This document shows, one piece after another, positions 1-7,635 of a DNA stretch of 64,000 nucleotides. Positions within the stretch are counted from its first letter, which is position 1; every line of letters starts with the position of its first letter. The position numbers and the translations under genes are program-made. Origin of the DNA: Chryseobacterium rhizoplanae (GTDB taxonomy: Bacteria > Bacteroidota > Bacteroidia > Flavobacteriales > Weeksellaceae); the NCBI RefSeq assembly GCF_900182655.1, contig NZ_FXTC01000010.1, positions 62,001-126,000 on the forward strand, given 5' to 3'. The notes under the pieces were generated by a model, which saw nothing but the letters and a program-made list of their open reading frames with translations, did not search any database and was not told the DNA's origin.

Positions 1-378
1 TCTTATTACAGAAACGATATTGAAGAAAATGCAGTTGCTGAAGTAGAAGTGATGACAGGTGCATTTTTATTGATTAAAAAAGAGGTCTACGAAAAAATAG
101 GAGGGCTGGATGAAGCTTATTTTATGTATGGAGAAGATATTGATCTTTGCTATACCTTCTTAAGAAACGGGTACAAAAACTTCTATTATGGTAAAGTTTC
201 TATTCTTCATCATAAGGGGGAGAGCACAATCAGGAATGATGTATATCTCAGGAGATTTTATGGGGCTATGCAGATCTTCATTGATAAATATTATAAAGAG
301 TCGAAGCCCGTACAATATTCATTTTTAAAAGCAGGATTGAAACTACGCTATCAGATTGAAAAGATCAGGTTAAAATAA
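1..378 (+). CDS. Family 2 glycosyltransferase, C-terminal part (5' end outside window)
   Basis: The frame is open from base 1, so the gene starts before the window; 125 codons and a stop remain. The visible part carries the acceptor-side block of GT2 rhamnosyl-type transferases: MTGAFLLIKKEVYEKIGG, then FMYGEDIDLCY with the acidic ED pair, and HHKGEST. Such enzymes transfer an activated sugar to a polysaccharide or lipid-linked acceptor at the cytoplasmic face of the membrane. The family match is clear, but the sugar and acceptor cannot be told from this fragment. A strong terminator follows the stop directly. Confidence 0.85.
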   Translation, partial: SYYRNDIEENAVAEVEVMTGAFLLIKKEVYEKIGGLDEAYFMYGEDIDLCYTFLRNGYKNFYYGKVSILHHKGESTIRNDVYLRRFYGAMQIFIDKYYKESKPVQYSFLKAGLKLRYQIEKIRLK

Positions 379-410
379 AAAAGCAACTCAAATTGAGTTG
401 CTTTTGTTTT
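379..410. terminator. Intrinsic terminator between glycosyltransferase and secG
   Basis: Thirteen-base perfect arms (AAAAGCAACTCAA and its complement) form a hairpin ending in a T-rich run. It begins at the stop of the glycosyltransferase and lies just past the 3' end of the convergent secG, so it can serve both. Confidence 0.85.
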
Positions 411-429
411 ATATAAGATGGTATTCTTC

Positions 430-780
430 TTATTTTGCCGGTGCTACAGGAGTTTGTGCCGGAGTTGTTGTAGAAGCAGGAGCTGACTGTTTTGCAGGAG
501 CTTCTTTCTTCACGGGTTGCTTCAGTGCAGGAGCTACCTGAGATGGCTTACCTGTGATAACAACGCTTATAAGGATAAGAACAATGATAGTTCCGCCTAG
601 AGTCCATGTTGCTTTTTCCATGAAATCATTGGTTCTCTGTACTCCAAACTGTGCAGATGATGCACCTCCGAATGTACTGGAAAGGCCTCCTCCTTTTGGA
701 TTTTGTGCCATAACGATGATTACCAATAAAACGCTGGCAACCATAACAAGAACCATCAATAGTGTAAATATAGTATCCAT
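430..780 (-). CDS. secG: Preprotein translocase subunit SecG
   Basis: 116 residues. The first hydrophobic segment is at about 5-25, followed by the conserved SecG loop (QNPKGGGLSSTFGG at about 27-40) and a second membrane span at about 58-76. This is the diagnostic SecG topology. SecG is the small accessory subunit of the SecYEG channel in the inner membrane. The C-terminal tail from about 80 onward is a low-complexity Pro/Ala/Lys/Gln region, longer than in E. coli and common in Flavobacteriia. The gene stands alone with its own promoter at 806-836. Confidence 0.93.
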   Translation of the reverse strand: MDTIFTLLMVLVMVASVLLVIIVMAQNPKGGGLSSTFGGASSAQFGVQRTNDFMEKATWTLGGTIIVLILISVVITGKPSQVAPALKQPVKKEAPAKQSAPASTTTPAQTPVAPAK

Positions 781-805
781 TAATTCTGATATCTTTTTGA
801 ATGGG

Positions 806-836
806 CAAATTTAATCTTTTTTTACTGAATGACAAA
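806..836 (-). promoter_or_regulatory. Bacteroidota-type promoter of secG
   Basis: On the minus strand TAAATTTG (813-806) fits the -7 consensus TAnnTTTG. A TTTG (836-833) lies 19 bases upstream, as expected for the -33 box. The start codon is about 25 bases downstream. Confidence 0.75.
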
Positions 837-866
837 AAAAGAAGTCGCCAAATGTTGATAAAAATA

Positions 867-896
867 AAAACGGCAACAATTGTTGCCGTTTTTTCT
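867..896. terminator. Intrinsic terminator after the M16 operon
   Basis: A perfect hairpin AAAACGGCAACA/TGTTGCCGTTTT lies just past the stop of the M16 partner gene. A and T runs on both sides allow function in either direction; the minus strand shows a T-rich tail. Confidence 0.8.
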
Positions 897-913
897 ATAA
901 AAAATGGATGTTG

Positions 914-2959
914 TTATTTAAAATCAGCATCTGTAGCCTTATTGATCTCATAAGACTTTACATTCATGGTCATATCCATTCCCATCTGGCTTACAGAGAT
1001 GGTGTATGGCATTTTTACCCCTTCTACCTCTTTGTAATTAGAGAATGTTGTCGGAATTGTCATTTCCTGACCTTTAGCTTTTATTTTCTTGGTTTCTCCG
1101 GTTTTTAATCCCGTTGCAACACTATAGTAATAAGTGGTATCTCCACCTTTAATTGCATAAGAATCTTCACCTCCGATTTTTTCAATTCCTCCTAATTTAT
1201 AATCAGCAGATTTTGCAAAACCTAATTCTTCGAAAAGCTCCGGGTTCTTTTGTTTTTCAGCAATTTCTTCCGGTGTGATGTCAACTTTTTGTCCCATTTG
1301 CATAGAATAACCAGTCTTCCCATCAAATACCTGCTTCTGAACAACCTGCCCCATTGCTGTTACAGTAGTCAGCTCTTTTCCACCTTGTGCCTTAATGATT
1401 TTAAAATCGATGTTTTGTCCTTGCATAGACATTGAAGCATTGGTAGTATATGAAGTAATTTTAGCCAGATTAGCTTTTCCTCCGATAGCGTTGATGTATT
1501 TATCTGCGATAGAAGCAACCGTTACACTTGCATCTACTTTTTGTACAGTTGGTTTTGCAACAGGGTTGGCGTCCTTATCAAAATATTTTACTGGGTACCC
1601 TAATTTTTCCAGTCCTTCAGAAATGTCAGATGCTTTACCTGCAATGAAAATTCTGCTCTGGTTAGGTAAAATGGTAGCTTTTACAGCATTGGTAACATCT
1701 GCAGCAGTTACTTTATCAATAGATTTCAGATAATTGGTGTAGAAGTCAGCCGGTAAATCCTGAACTTTTTGGTTTAATGCAAATCTGGCAATAGTAGCAG
1801 GCTGCTCTAAAGACATGATGAAAGATCCTTTCAGTTTTGCTTTTGCATTTGCCAATTCCTCCGGTTTTACAGTAGAAATTGCATTAAGTTCATTCATGAA
1901 TTCCTTAACGGCCTTGTCTGTAACCTCATTTCTTACGCTTGCGCTTGCAGAGAACTGTGGAGAATACTTGCTGGCAACCATACTTGAATATGCACCGTAA
2001 GTAAATCCGTTCTTCTCTCTAAGGTTCATGAAAAGTCTTGCTTCACCACCACCTCCAAGGATGTAGTTCGCGATTGTTGCAGGGAAATAGTTGGCATCTT
2101 TCATTTTCAGCGTGTTCAGGTTGTTTAGGGAAACAACAGACTGTACAGCAGAAGGAACGTCTACTACATTAATTTCTGTTTTGGCAACATTAGAAGCAGG
2201 CTCCAATTGTGCAACAGGAGTGTTTGCTTTTTTCCAGCTGCTGAAAGACTTTTCGATCAATGGTTTTACCTGGTCAAATTTTACGTCTCCAACGATTACT
2301 AAGTAAGCATTATCCGGAGCGTAGTATTTTTTGTAAGTATTTTGTACGTCAGCTAACTGAATTTTGTTGATAGATTCAACGGTTTCAAATTCACCTCTTG
2401 AAGTATTTTTTCCATACATCAAAGCGTTAGAAACTTTTGATGCGATAGAAGAAGCATTTTTTTCCTCAGATTTTAATCCTTCAACAGCTCTTTCTTTAGA
2501 GTTCTGAATTTCTTCAGCAGAGAATTTAGGATTAATAATTGCATCAGCCATCAAGCCTAATACTTCAGGGAAATATTTTGAGAGTGAGTTGGCAGAAGCA
2601 CCATTGGAAGAGAAATTAAGATTTGCTCCCAGATAGTCTACTTTTTTGTTGAAATCATCTTTGGAGATATTTGTAGTTCCGTTTTCGAACTGTTCAGCCA
2701 TAATTTCGCTTACTCCGGTTACAGCTCCTTCATTGTATGGAGGTCTGTCCATAGAAAGGCTTGCACTTACTCTTGGCAGTTTGTTGTTCTCAACCACCAT
2801 TACCGTAAGACCGTTGCTTAGCTGGAAAGTTTTTGGCTTGGCAATGTTAATCGCAGGAGTAGGTCCCGGTTTCGGCATTGCATTAAGATCTATTTTTTGT
2901 GCTGAAACCATTCCTGTAAAGAAAAACGCTGCAGCTATATATGTTAATTGCTTTTTCAT
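914..2959 (-). CDS. M16 family peptidase-like protein, non-catalytic partner with a C-terminal LolA-like extension
   Basis: 681 residues with a signal peptide ending MVSAQ (about residue 21), so periplasmic. Residues about 40-435 form two M16 repeats, including the GGGGEARLFMNLREKNGFTY region typical of the second half. The zinc motif HxxEH is absent: the expected place reads GVSEIMAEQFENGT. The upstream gene (3013-4326) has the intact motif, so the two probably form an active/inactive heterodimer as in M16B enzymes. Residues about 460-681 do not belong to M16. They resemble an outer-membrane lipoprotein-sorting (LolA/LppX-like) beta-domain with repeated YxxNASMSMQGQ- and VFDGKTGYSMQMGQ-like strands. 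The gene follows its partner by 53 bases, probably in one operon. Confidence 0.85.
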   Translation of the reverse strand: MKKQLTYIAAAFFFTGMVSAQKIDLNAMPKPGPTPAINIAKPKTFQLSNGLTVMVVENNKLPRVSASLSMDRPPYNEGAVTGVSEIMAEQFENGTTNISKDDFNKKVDYLGANLNFSSNGASANSLSKYFPEVLGLMADAIINPKFSAEEIQNSKERAVEGLKSEEKNASSIASKVSNALMYGKNTSRGEFETVESINKIQLADVQNTYKKYYAPDNAYLVIVGDVKFDQVKPLIEKSFSSWKKANTPVAQLEPASNVAKTEINVVDVPSAVQSVVSLNNLNTLKMKDANYFPATIANYILGGGGEARLFMNLREKNGFTYGAYSSMVASKYSPQFSASASVRNEVTDKAVKEFMNELNAISTVKPEELANAKAKLKGSFIMSLEQPATIARFALNQKVQDLPADFYTNYLKSIDKVTAADVTNAVKATILPNQSRIFIAGKASDISEGLEKLGYPVKYFDKDANPVAKPTVQKVDASVTVASIADKYINAIGGKANLAKITSYTTNASMSMQGQNIDFKIIKAQGGKELTTVTAMGQVVQKQVFDGKTGYSMQMGQKVDITPEEIAEKQKNPELFEELGFAKSADYKLGGIEKIGGEDSYAIKGGDTTYYYSVATGLKTGETKKIKAKGQEMTIPTTFSNYKEVEGVKMPYTISVSQMGMDMTMNVKSYEINKATDADFK

Positions 2960-3012
2960 TTGTAAAAATTTAATTTTTAATAATCATAATATCACCTTAA
3001 AAGTTGAAATGA

Positions 3013-4326
3013 TTACTTTTTCTCAGGTACGTAATTAATGATTATTCTTTGGTTAGAATTAAGATACTTTTTAGCCGCATTTTGAAGATCCTGTTTTGTG
3101 ATAGATCTGTAAATGTCGATTTCTTTGTTGATCAAATTCGTGTCACCCATCAATACGTGGTTGGTTGCCAATGAAGCAGCAATTCCCTGAATGCTTGAGT
3201 TAGCGTTTACAAACTGGTTTTCGTATTGGTTTTGAAGTTTTTGATAATCTTCTTCAGAGATTAAAGTAGTCTGAAGTTTTTTGATTTCAGCATCAATGTC
3301 AGCCTGTAAAGCCTGCTTTGTAGTCTGTCCCATCGGGATCGCGAAGAATGCGAAAATACTGTAATCTTCAAGACCCTGATTGAAAGCAGCTACCTGAAGT
3401 GCTTTTTTATCCTGGTCTACTAATTTTTTATATAAAACTGAAGACTTACCATTGCTTAAATAAGAAGAAAGCATATCTAAAACATAAGCATCTTTCTCTT
3501 TGTTAGCCGGAGTTCTGTACGCGAAAACATAAGCAGGAAGCTGGATGTTCGGGTCAGTTGCTGTTACTTCTTTTTCCTGAGTGATAGGAGCATCTTTAGG
3601 GAAATCTTTTGGATATAAAGTTCCTTTTGGAATTCCTCCATAGTAAGTTTCAATCCACTTTTTAGTCTGTTCAGGTTTGATATCTCCTGCAACTACCAAA
3701 GTAGCATTATTCGGAACGTAATACTTTTTGTAGAACGCCTGGAATTCTTCTAATTTAGCGGAGTTCAGATCTTCCATAGAACCGATTGTAGGCCAGTTGT
3801 ACGGGTGGTTTGTAAATAAATTTTTCTGAATTGTAGTGAAAAGGTTTCCATAAGGCTGGTTATCCATTCTTAATCTTTTCTCTTCTTTTACAACCTCTCT
3901 CTGTGTATCTACCCCAATCTGGTTGATCACTGCATGACGCATTCTTTCAGCCTCCATCCAAAGTCCAAGCTGTTCGTTGTTGGAAGGGAATGTTTCATAG
4001 TAATACGTTCTGTCATTGGTGGTGTTGGCATTGTTCTGTCCTCCGTTGGAAGAAACAATTTTGAACCAGTCTCCTCTTTTGATATTAGGAGTTCCCTCAA
4101 ATAAAAGGTGTTCAAAGAAGTGAGCAAAACCTGTTCTGCCTTTTACTTCATCCTTTGCACCTACGTGGTACATTACACCTGTTGTTACAACCGGCGCCGA
4201 ATTATCCTGATGAAGAATTACGTGAAGACCATTGGGAAGATCATACTCTTCGAATTTGATTTGCTGTGCATTCAGCATTAGCCCGAAGAAAGCTACGGCA
4301 GCAGCAGAAAGAAGACGCTTTTTCAT
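3013..4326 (-). CDS. M16 family zinc peptidase, catalytic subunit
   Basis: 437 residues. The signal peptide ends about LNAQ (residue 21). The inverted zinc motif HFFEH is at residues 69-73 (H69, E72 and H73), and the third ligand region REVVKEEKR is some 75 residues later, so this is an active pitrilysin-type metallopeptidase. Its length matches a two-domain M16B subunit that needs a partner, and the non-catalytic partner lies directly downstream. The pair likely degrades peptides in the periplasm; the substrate is unknown. I saw no clear TAnnTTTG box upstream. Confidence 0.9.
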   Translation of the reverse strand: MKKRLLSAAAVAFFGLMLNAQQIKFEEYDLPNGLHVILHQDNSAPVVTTGVMYHVGAKDEVKGRTGFAHFFEHLLFEGTPNIKRGDWFKIVSSNGGQNNANTTNDRTYYYETFPSNNEQLGLWMEAERMRHAVINQIGVDTQREVVKEEKRLRMDNQPYGNLFTTIQKNLFTNHPYNWPTIGSMEDLNSAKLEEFQAFYKKYYVPNNATLVVAGDIKPEQTKKWIETYYGGIPKGTLYPKDFPKDAPITQEKEVTATDPNIQLPAYVFAYRTPANKEKDAYVLDMLSSYLSNGKSSVLYKKLVDQDKKALQVAAFNQGLEDYSIFAFFAIPMGQTTKQALQADIDAEIKKLQTTLISEEDYQKLQNQYENQFVNANSSIQGIAASLATNHVLMGDTNLINKEIDIYRSITKQDLQNAAKKYLNSNQRIIINYVPEKK

Positions 4327-4472
4327 AAAATTTAGAAATTGTTTACCAATTAGTACGAAAAGTGAATTAAATGTTACAAAGTTTATAGAAAAATATGATC
4401 AGTTGGGGGAATTTCCAGAAATTAAAAGTGAATATATAGGAGATAGATATTGATAAATTATCAATTTATATT

Positions 4473-4636
4473 TTAACGTAAGGTTCGCTATGAAATTTTA
4501 TAATTTTTAAGCACGATCGCAAAGGCGTTTCACTCAGCCATAGTTAAAATTTGATATCCTGGCTGAACGAAGTGCCTTTGCGAACAAAAGATATAGTATA
4601 AAATTAATCATTAGCCTTGCGAACATTTGCGTTTAA
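4473..4636. repeat. Dispersed hairpin repeat, copy A
   Basis: Outer inverted ends (AACGTAAGGTTCGC against the complement of CCTTGCGAACATTTGCGTT) enclose a long imperfect hairpin. The hairpin runs from CGCAAAGGCGTTTCACTCAG to CTGAACGAAGTGCCTTTGCG (about 4518-4583). Two close relatives lie at 7157-7275 and 7291-7447, on the far side of the helicase gene. Together with the promoter at 4712-4742 it accounts for the 4327-4765 gap. Confidence 0.7.
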
Positions 4637-4711
4637 TTTAAAATTACAGTTAATATAAAGTGTTTAGGATTCAAAGTTGAATACTTCAAATCCCTAACTT
4701 CTATATGAAAG

Positions 4712-4742
4712 TTTGAATTCTCCTTCGAATACCTTAATTTTG
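4712..4742 (+). promoter_or_regulatory. Promoter of the UvrD/PcrA-type helicase
   Basis: TTTG at 4712-4715 and TAATTTTG at 4735-4742, with a 19-base spacer, match the Bacteroidota -33/-7 pattern. The -7 box covers the in-frame GTG at 4742, so that GTG cannot lie in the transcript. This supports the ATG at 4766 as the start. Confidence 0.7.
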
Positions 4743-4765
4743 TGTTCCCAAAATTTTTTTGCTGT

Positions 4766-7096
4766 ATGGACTATTTGAAAGGACTCAATGAATCACAATA
4801 TGAAGCCGTTACCTCTCTACAGGGACCTTTGATGGTGCTTGCAGGAGCAGGTTCCGGGAAAACGCGTGTACTTACCATGCGTATTGCCCATTTAATACAC
4901 AATGGAATAGACCCTTTCAATATCCTGGCGCTTACCTTTACCAATAAGGCGGCCCGTGAAATGAAAGACCGTATTGCAAAAGTAGTGGGAGACAGCAATG
5001 CAAGAAGTCTGTGGATGGGAACTTTCCACTCTGTTTTTGCAAGAATTTTAAGAATTGAGGCTCATTATCTTGGATATCCTTCCAATTTTACCATTTATGA
5101 TCAGCAGGACGCCCTGAATGTGATCAAAAAAGTACTGAAGGATATGAATATAGATGCCGATCTTTATAAACCTAAAAAAGTTCAGGCAAGAATTTCAACC
5201 TATAAGAATAATCTGATTACGGTAAAAGCTTACTTCAACAATCCGGAACTGATGGAAGCGGATGAAAAGGCGAACATGAAATTCATCGGGCAGATTTATC
5301 AGAAATATGTGGACCAATGTTTCAGAAACGGTTCCATGGATTTCGATGACCTGTTGTTGAAAACCAATGAATTATTGACTCGTTTTCCGGAAGTATTGGC
5401 AAAATATCAGGACAGATTCAGGTATATTATGGTAGATGAGTACCAGGATACCAACCACTCTCAGTATCTTATCGTAAAAGCATTAGCTTCAAAATTTGAG
5501 AATATCTGTGTGGTAGGGGATGATGCACAATCTATTTACTCTTTCCGTGGAGCTAACATTTACAATATCTTAAACTTTAAAAAGGATTATACTGATGCTA
5601 AAACAGTCTCCTTGGAACAGAATTACCGCTCTACACAGAATATTGTAAATGCAGCTAATGTAGTTATTGCTAAAAACTTACAGCAGTTTAAGAAAAATGT
5701 ATTCAGTGACAATGAAGAAGGAGATAAGATCAAAATATACCGGTCTCTTTCCGATGCTGATGAAGCGAACTTTGTTGCCGGAAATATCTGGGAACTTCGT
5801 AACCGTGACCAGAGAAAATACAGCGATTTTGCCATTTTATACAGAACCAACTCTCAGACGCGTGCTTTTGAAGATGCGCTGAGACGTAAAAATATTCCAT
5901 ATAAAGTCTATGGAGGACTTTCTTTCTATCAAAGAAAAGAAGTAAAAGACCTTATCGGTTATCTGCGACTTCTGATCAATGAAAATGATTCTGAAGCATT
6001 GATGAGGATTATCAACTATCCTGCAAGAGGAATTGGTGAAACCACTCAGAATAAACTGATCGTTTTTGCAGATGCTCACAATATTGCAGTATCAAAAGTG
6101 TTGGAAAATCTTCCGATGTATGCACCTCAATTAGGGCTGAACAACGGAGTTTTGAACAAGCTGAACGATTTCTGGTCTATGATCAAAGCTTTTCAGGTAT
6201 TGCTGAAGACAGAAACGGCTTACAGCGTTGCTATGGAAGTGGCAAAACGAAGCGGGTTGATTAAGTTTTTAAAAGATGATCAGACTCCTGAAGGAATTTC
6301 CAGAGTAGAAAACGTGCAGGAATTGATGAACTCTATGCAAGGGTTTATTGAAGAGCAGATGCAGCTGGAAGACGGAGATCCGAGTCTTTCCAATTTCCTT
6401 GAAAATATCGCCCTTTCAGCAGATACTCAGGATAAGAACCTGGAAGATGATATGGTTTCGTTGATGACCATTCACCTTTCAAAAGGATTGGAATTCCCGG
6501 TTGTTCATTTGGTAGGATTGGAAGAAAACCTGTTCCCAAGCTTTATGAGCTCTGCCACCAGAGAAGACCTTGAGGAAGAGAGAAGACTATTTTATGTAGC
6601 TTTGACCAGAGCTGAGAAACAGGTGTTTTTCTCATATGCTGTTTCCCGTTTTCAATGGGGAAAAATTACTGATGCAGAACCTTCAAGATTTTTAAGTGAA
6701 ATTGATGACGAATATATTGAATTCCTGAATCCGGCTCTTGAAAAAAGGTTTATCAATAATTCAGGGGTAAAATCCAATATTTTTGATGAACATCCTTCTG
6801 AAATGAAATCTTTCAAAAAGGTTGAAAAGAAGACTATCGAGAGAGGTGATGCTTCAAAACCCGCTCAGGAAGTAAGAAAACTGAAACCGGTGAGTACGGC
6901 TAAAATTATCAATCCAAGCGGAGCTTCTTCCCAGGATATTGAAGTAGGAGATAAGGTGAGACATGACCGTTTCGGAATTGGAGAAGTGAGCTTCCTTGAT
7001 GGAACAGATCCTCAGAATATCAAAGCAAAAGTTATTTTCATCCATGAAGGAGAGAAAAACTTGATTTTGAAATATGCAAAACTGACTAAGATTTAG
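4766..7096 (+). CDS. UvrD/PcrA-type superfamily 1 DNA helicase
   Basis: 776 residues from the ATG at 4766; an upstream in-frame GTG at 4742 falls in the promoter. All SF1A motifs are present: Walker A AGAGSGKT (26-33), Ia LTFTNKAAREMKDR, motif II VDEYQDTN, III GDDAQSIYSFRGA, IV QNYRST, V MTIHLSKGLEFPVV and VI RRLFYVALTRAE. The C-terminal 50 residues (GDKVRHDRFGIGEV...) form the Tudor-like domain that PcrA/UvrD use to bind RNA polymerase. It is a 3'-5' DNA translocase for nucleotide excision repair and for removal of RecA or stalled polymerase. It is a single-gene unit flanked on both sides by the hairpin repeats. Confidence 0.95.
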   Translation: MDYLKGLNESQYEAVTSLQGPLMVLAGAGSGKTRVLTMRIAHLIHNGIDPFNILALTFTNKAAREMKDRIAKVVGDSNARSLWMGTFHSVFARILRIEAHYLGYPSNFTIYDQQDALNVIKKVLKDMNIDADLYKPKKVQARISTYKNNLITVKAYFNNPELMEADEKANMKFIGQIYQKYVDQCFRNGSMDFDDLLLKTNELLTRFPEVLAKYQDRFRYIMVDEYQDTNHSQYLIVKALASKFENICVVGDDAQSIYSFRGANIYNILNFKKDYTDAKTVSLEQNYRSTQNIVNAANVVIAKNLQQFKKNVFSDNEEGDKIKIYRSLSDADEANFVAGNIWELRNRDQRKYSDFAILYRTNSQTRAFEDALRRKNIPYKVYGGLSFYQRKEVKDLIGYLRLLINENDSEALMRIINYPARGIGETTQNKLIVFADAHNIAVSKVLENLPMYAPQLGLNNGVLNKLNDFWSMIKAFQVLLKTETAYSVAMEVAKRSGLIKFLKDDQTPEGISRVENVQELMNSMQGFIEEQMQLEDGDPSLSNFLENIALSADTQDKNLEDDMVSLMTIHLSKGLEFPVVHLVGLEENLFPSFMSSATREDLEEERRLFYVALTRAEKQVFFSYAVSRFQWGKITDAEPSRFLSEIDDEYIEFLNPALEKRFINNSGVKSNIFDEHPSEMKSFKKVEKKTIERGDASKPAQEVRKLKPVSTAKIINPSGASSQDIEVGDKVRHDRFGIGEVSFLDGTDPQNIKAKVIFIHEGEKNLILKYAKLTKI

Positions 7097-7118
7097 TTTC
7101 AAAATAATACAAGATAAA

Positions 7119-7150
7119 GTAAACGGATTCAAAATTTGGATCCGTTTTTT
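7119..7150 (+). terminator. Intrinsic terminator of the helicase gene
   Basis: AAACGGAT and ATCCGTTT arms around an AT-rich loop are followed by seven or more T, 23 bases after the helicase stop. Confidence 0.75.
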
Positions 7151-7156
7151 TATTTT

Positions 7157-7275
7157 TTAAACACGAAGTTCGCAATGTAAATATCATGTTGTTTTTATTT
7201 TTTCGGTCGCAATGGCGTTCCACTCAGCGAAGGAAATTTTCTCTGCTAAACGAAGTGCTTTTGCGATCATAACAT
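7157..7275. repeat. Dispersed hairpin repeat, copy B1
   Basis: Contains TCGCAATGGCGTTCCACTCAG, then CGAAGGAAATTTTCTCTGCT, then CGAAGTGCTTTTGCGATC, an imperfect hairpin. It shares almost the whole core with copy B2 (7291-7447) and a weaker match with copy A (4473-4636). A leading ACACGAAGTTCGCAATG resembles the outer ends of the other copies. Confidence 0.7.
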
Positions 7276-7290
7276 TTTATCAAGTTTTTT

Positions 7291-7447
7291 AACGCGATGT
7301 TCGCAATGTTTTTAAAGAGAACTGCTTCATTTTAACGTTCGCAATGGCGTTCCACTCAGCGAAGGAAATTTTCTCTGCTGAACGAAGTGCCTTTGCGATC
7401 GAAGAATAATAGAGAGTAACATATTTCCTTGCGATCATAGCGTTCTC
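7291..7447. repeat. Dispersed hairpin repeat, copy B2
   Basis: Outer ends AACGCGATGTTCGCAATG and CCTTGCGATCATAGCGTTCT are inverted relatives of each other. The internal hairpin repeats copy B1 nearly base for base (GGCGTTCCACTCAGCG...TGAACGAAGTGCCTTTGCG). It is in direct orientation with B1, 130 bases on. With B1 and the promoter at 7564-7594 it accounts for the gap before the receptor gene. Confidence 0.7.
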
Positions 7448-7563
7448 TATATTTATTTTGAATTTAATCATCTGTTTTGTTGAGATCTCTATAATTAATA
7501 TTAACTTTAAATAGGGATAGAAAGAAACAATAACCATTTTTTATAAAAACAAAGTCTATTGAT

Positions 7564-7594
7564 TTTGTGGACTAATAAATATATTTTACATTTG
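7564..7594 (+). promoter_or_regulatory. Promoter of the large TonB-dependent receptor
   Basis: TTTG at 7564-7567 and TACATTTG at 7587-7594 are separated by 19 bases, a textbook Bacteroidota -33/-7 pair, 41 bases before the ATG. Confidence 0.75.
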
Positions 7595-7635
7595 CACCTT
7601 GTAAAAAACATAAATGTTCAATCAAATTAAACTAT

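Noticed and set aside
4742..4765. GTG start for the helicase adding eight residues (MFPKFFCC)
   Set aside because: The GTG is part of the -7 promoter box, and family members begin at the MDYLKGLN equivalent.
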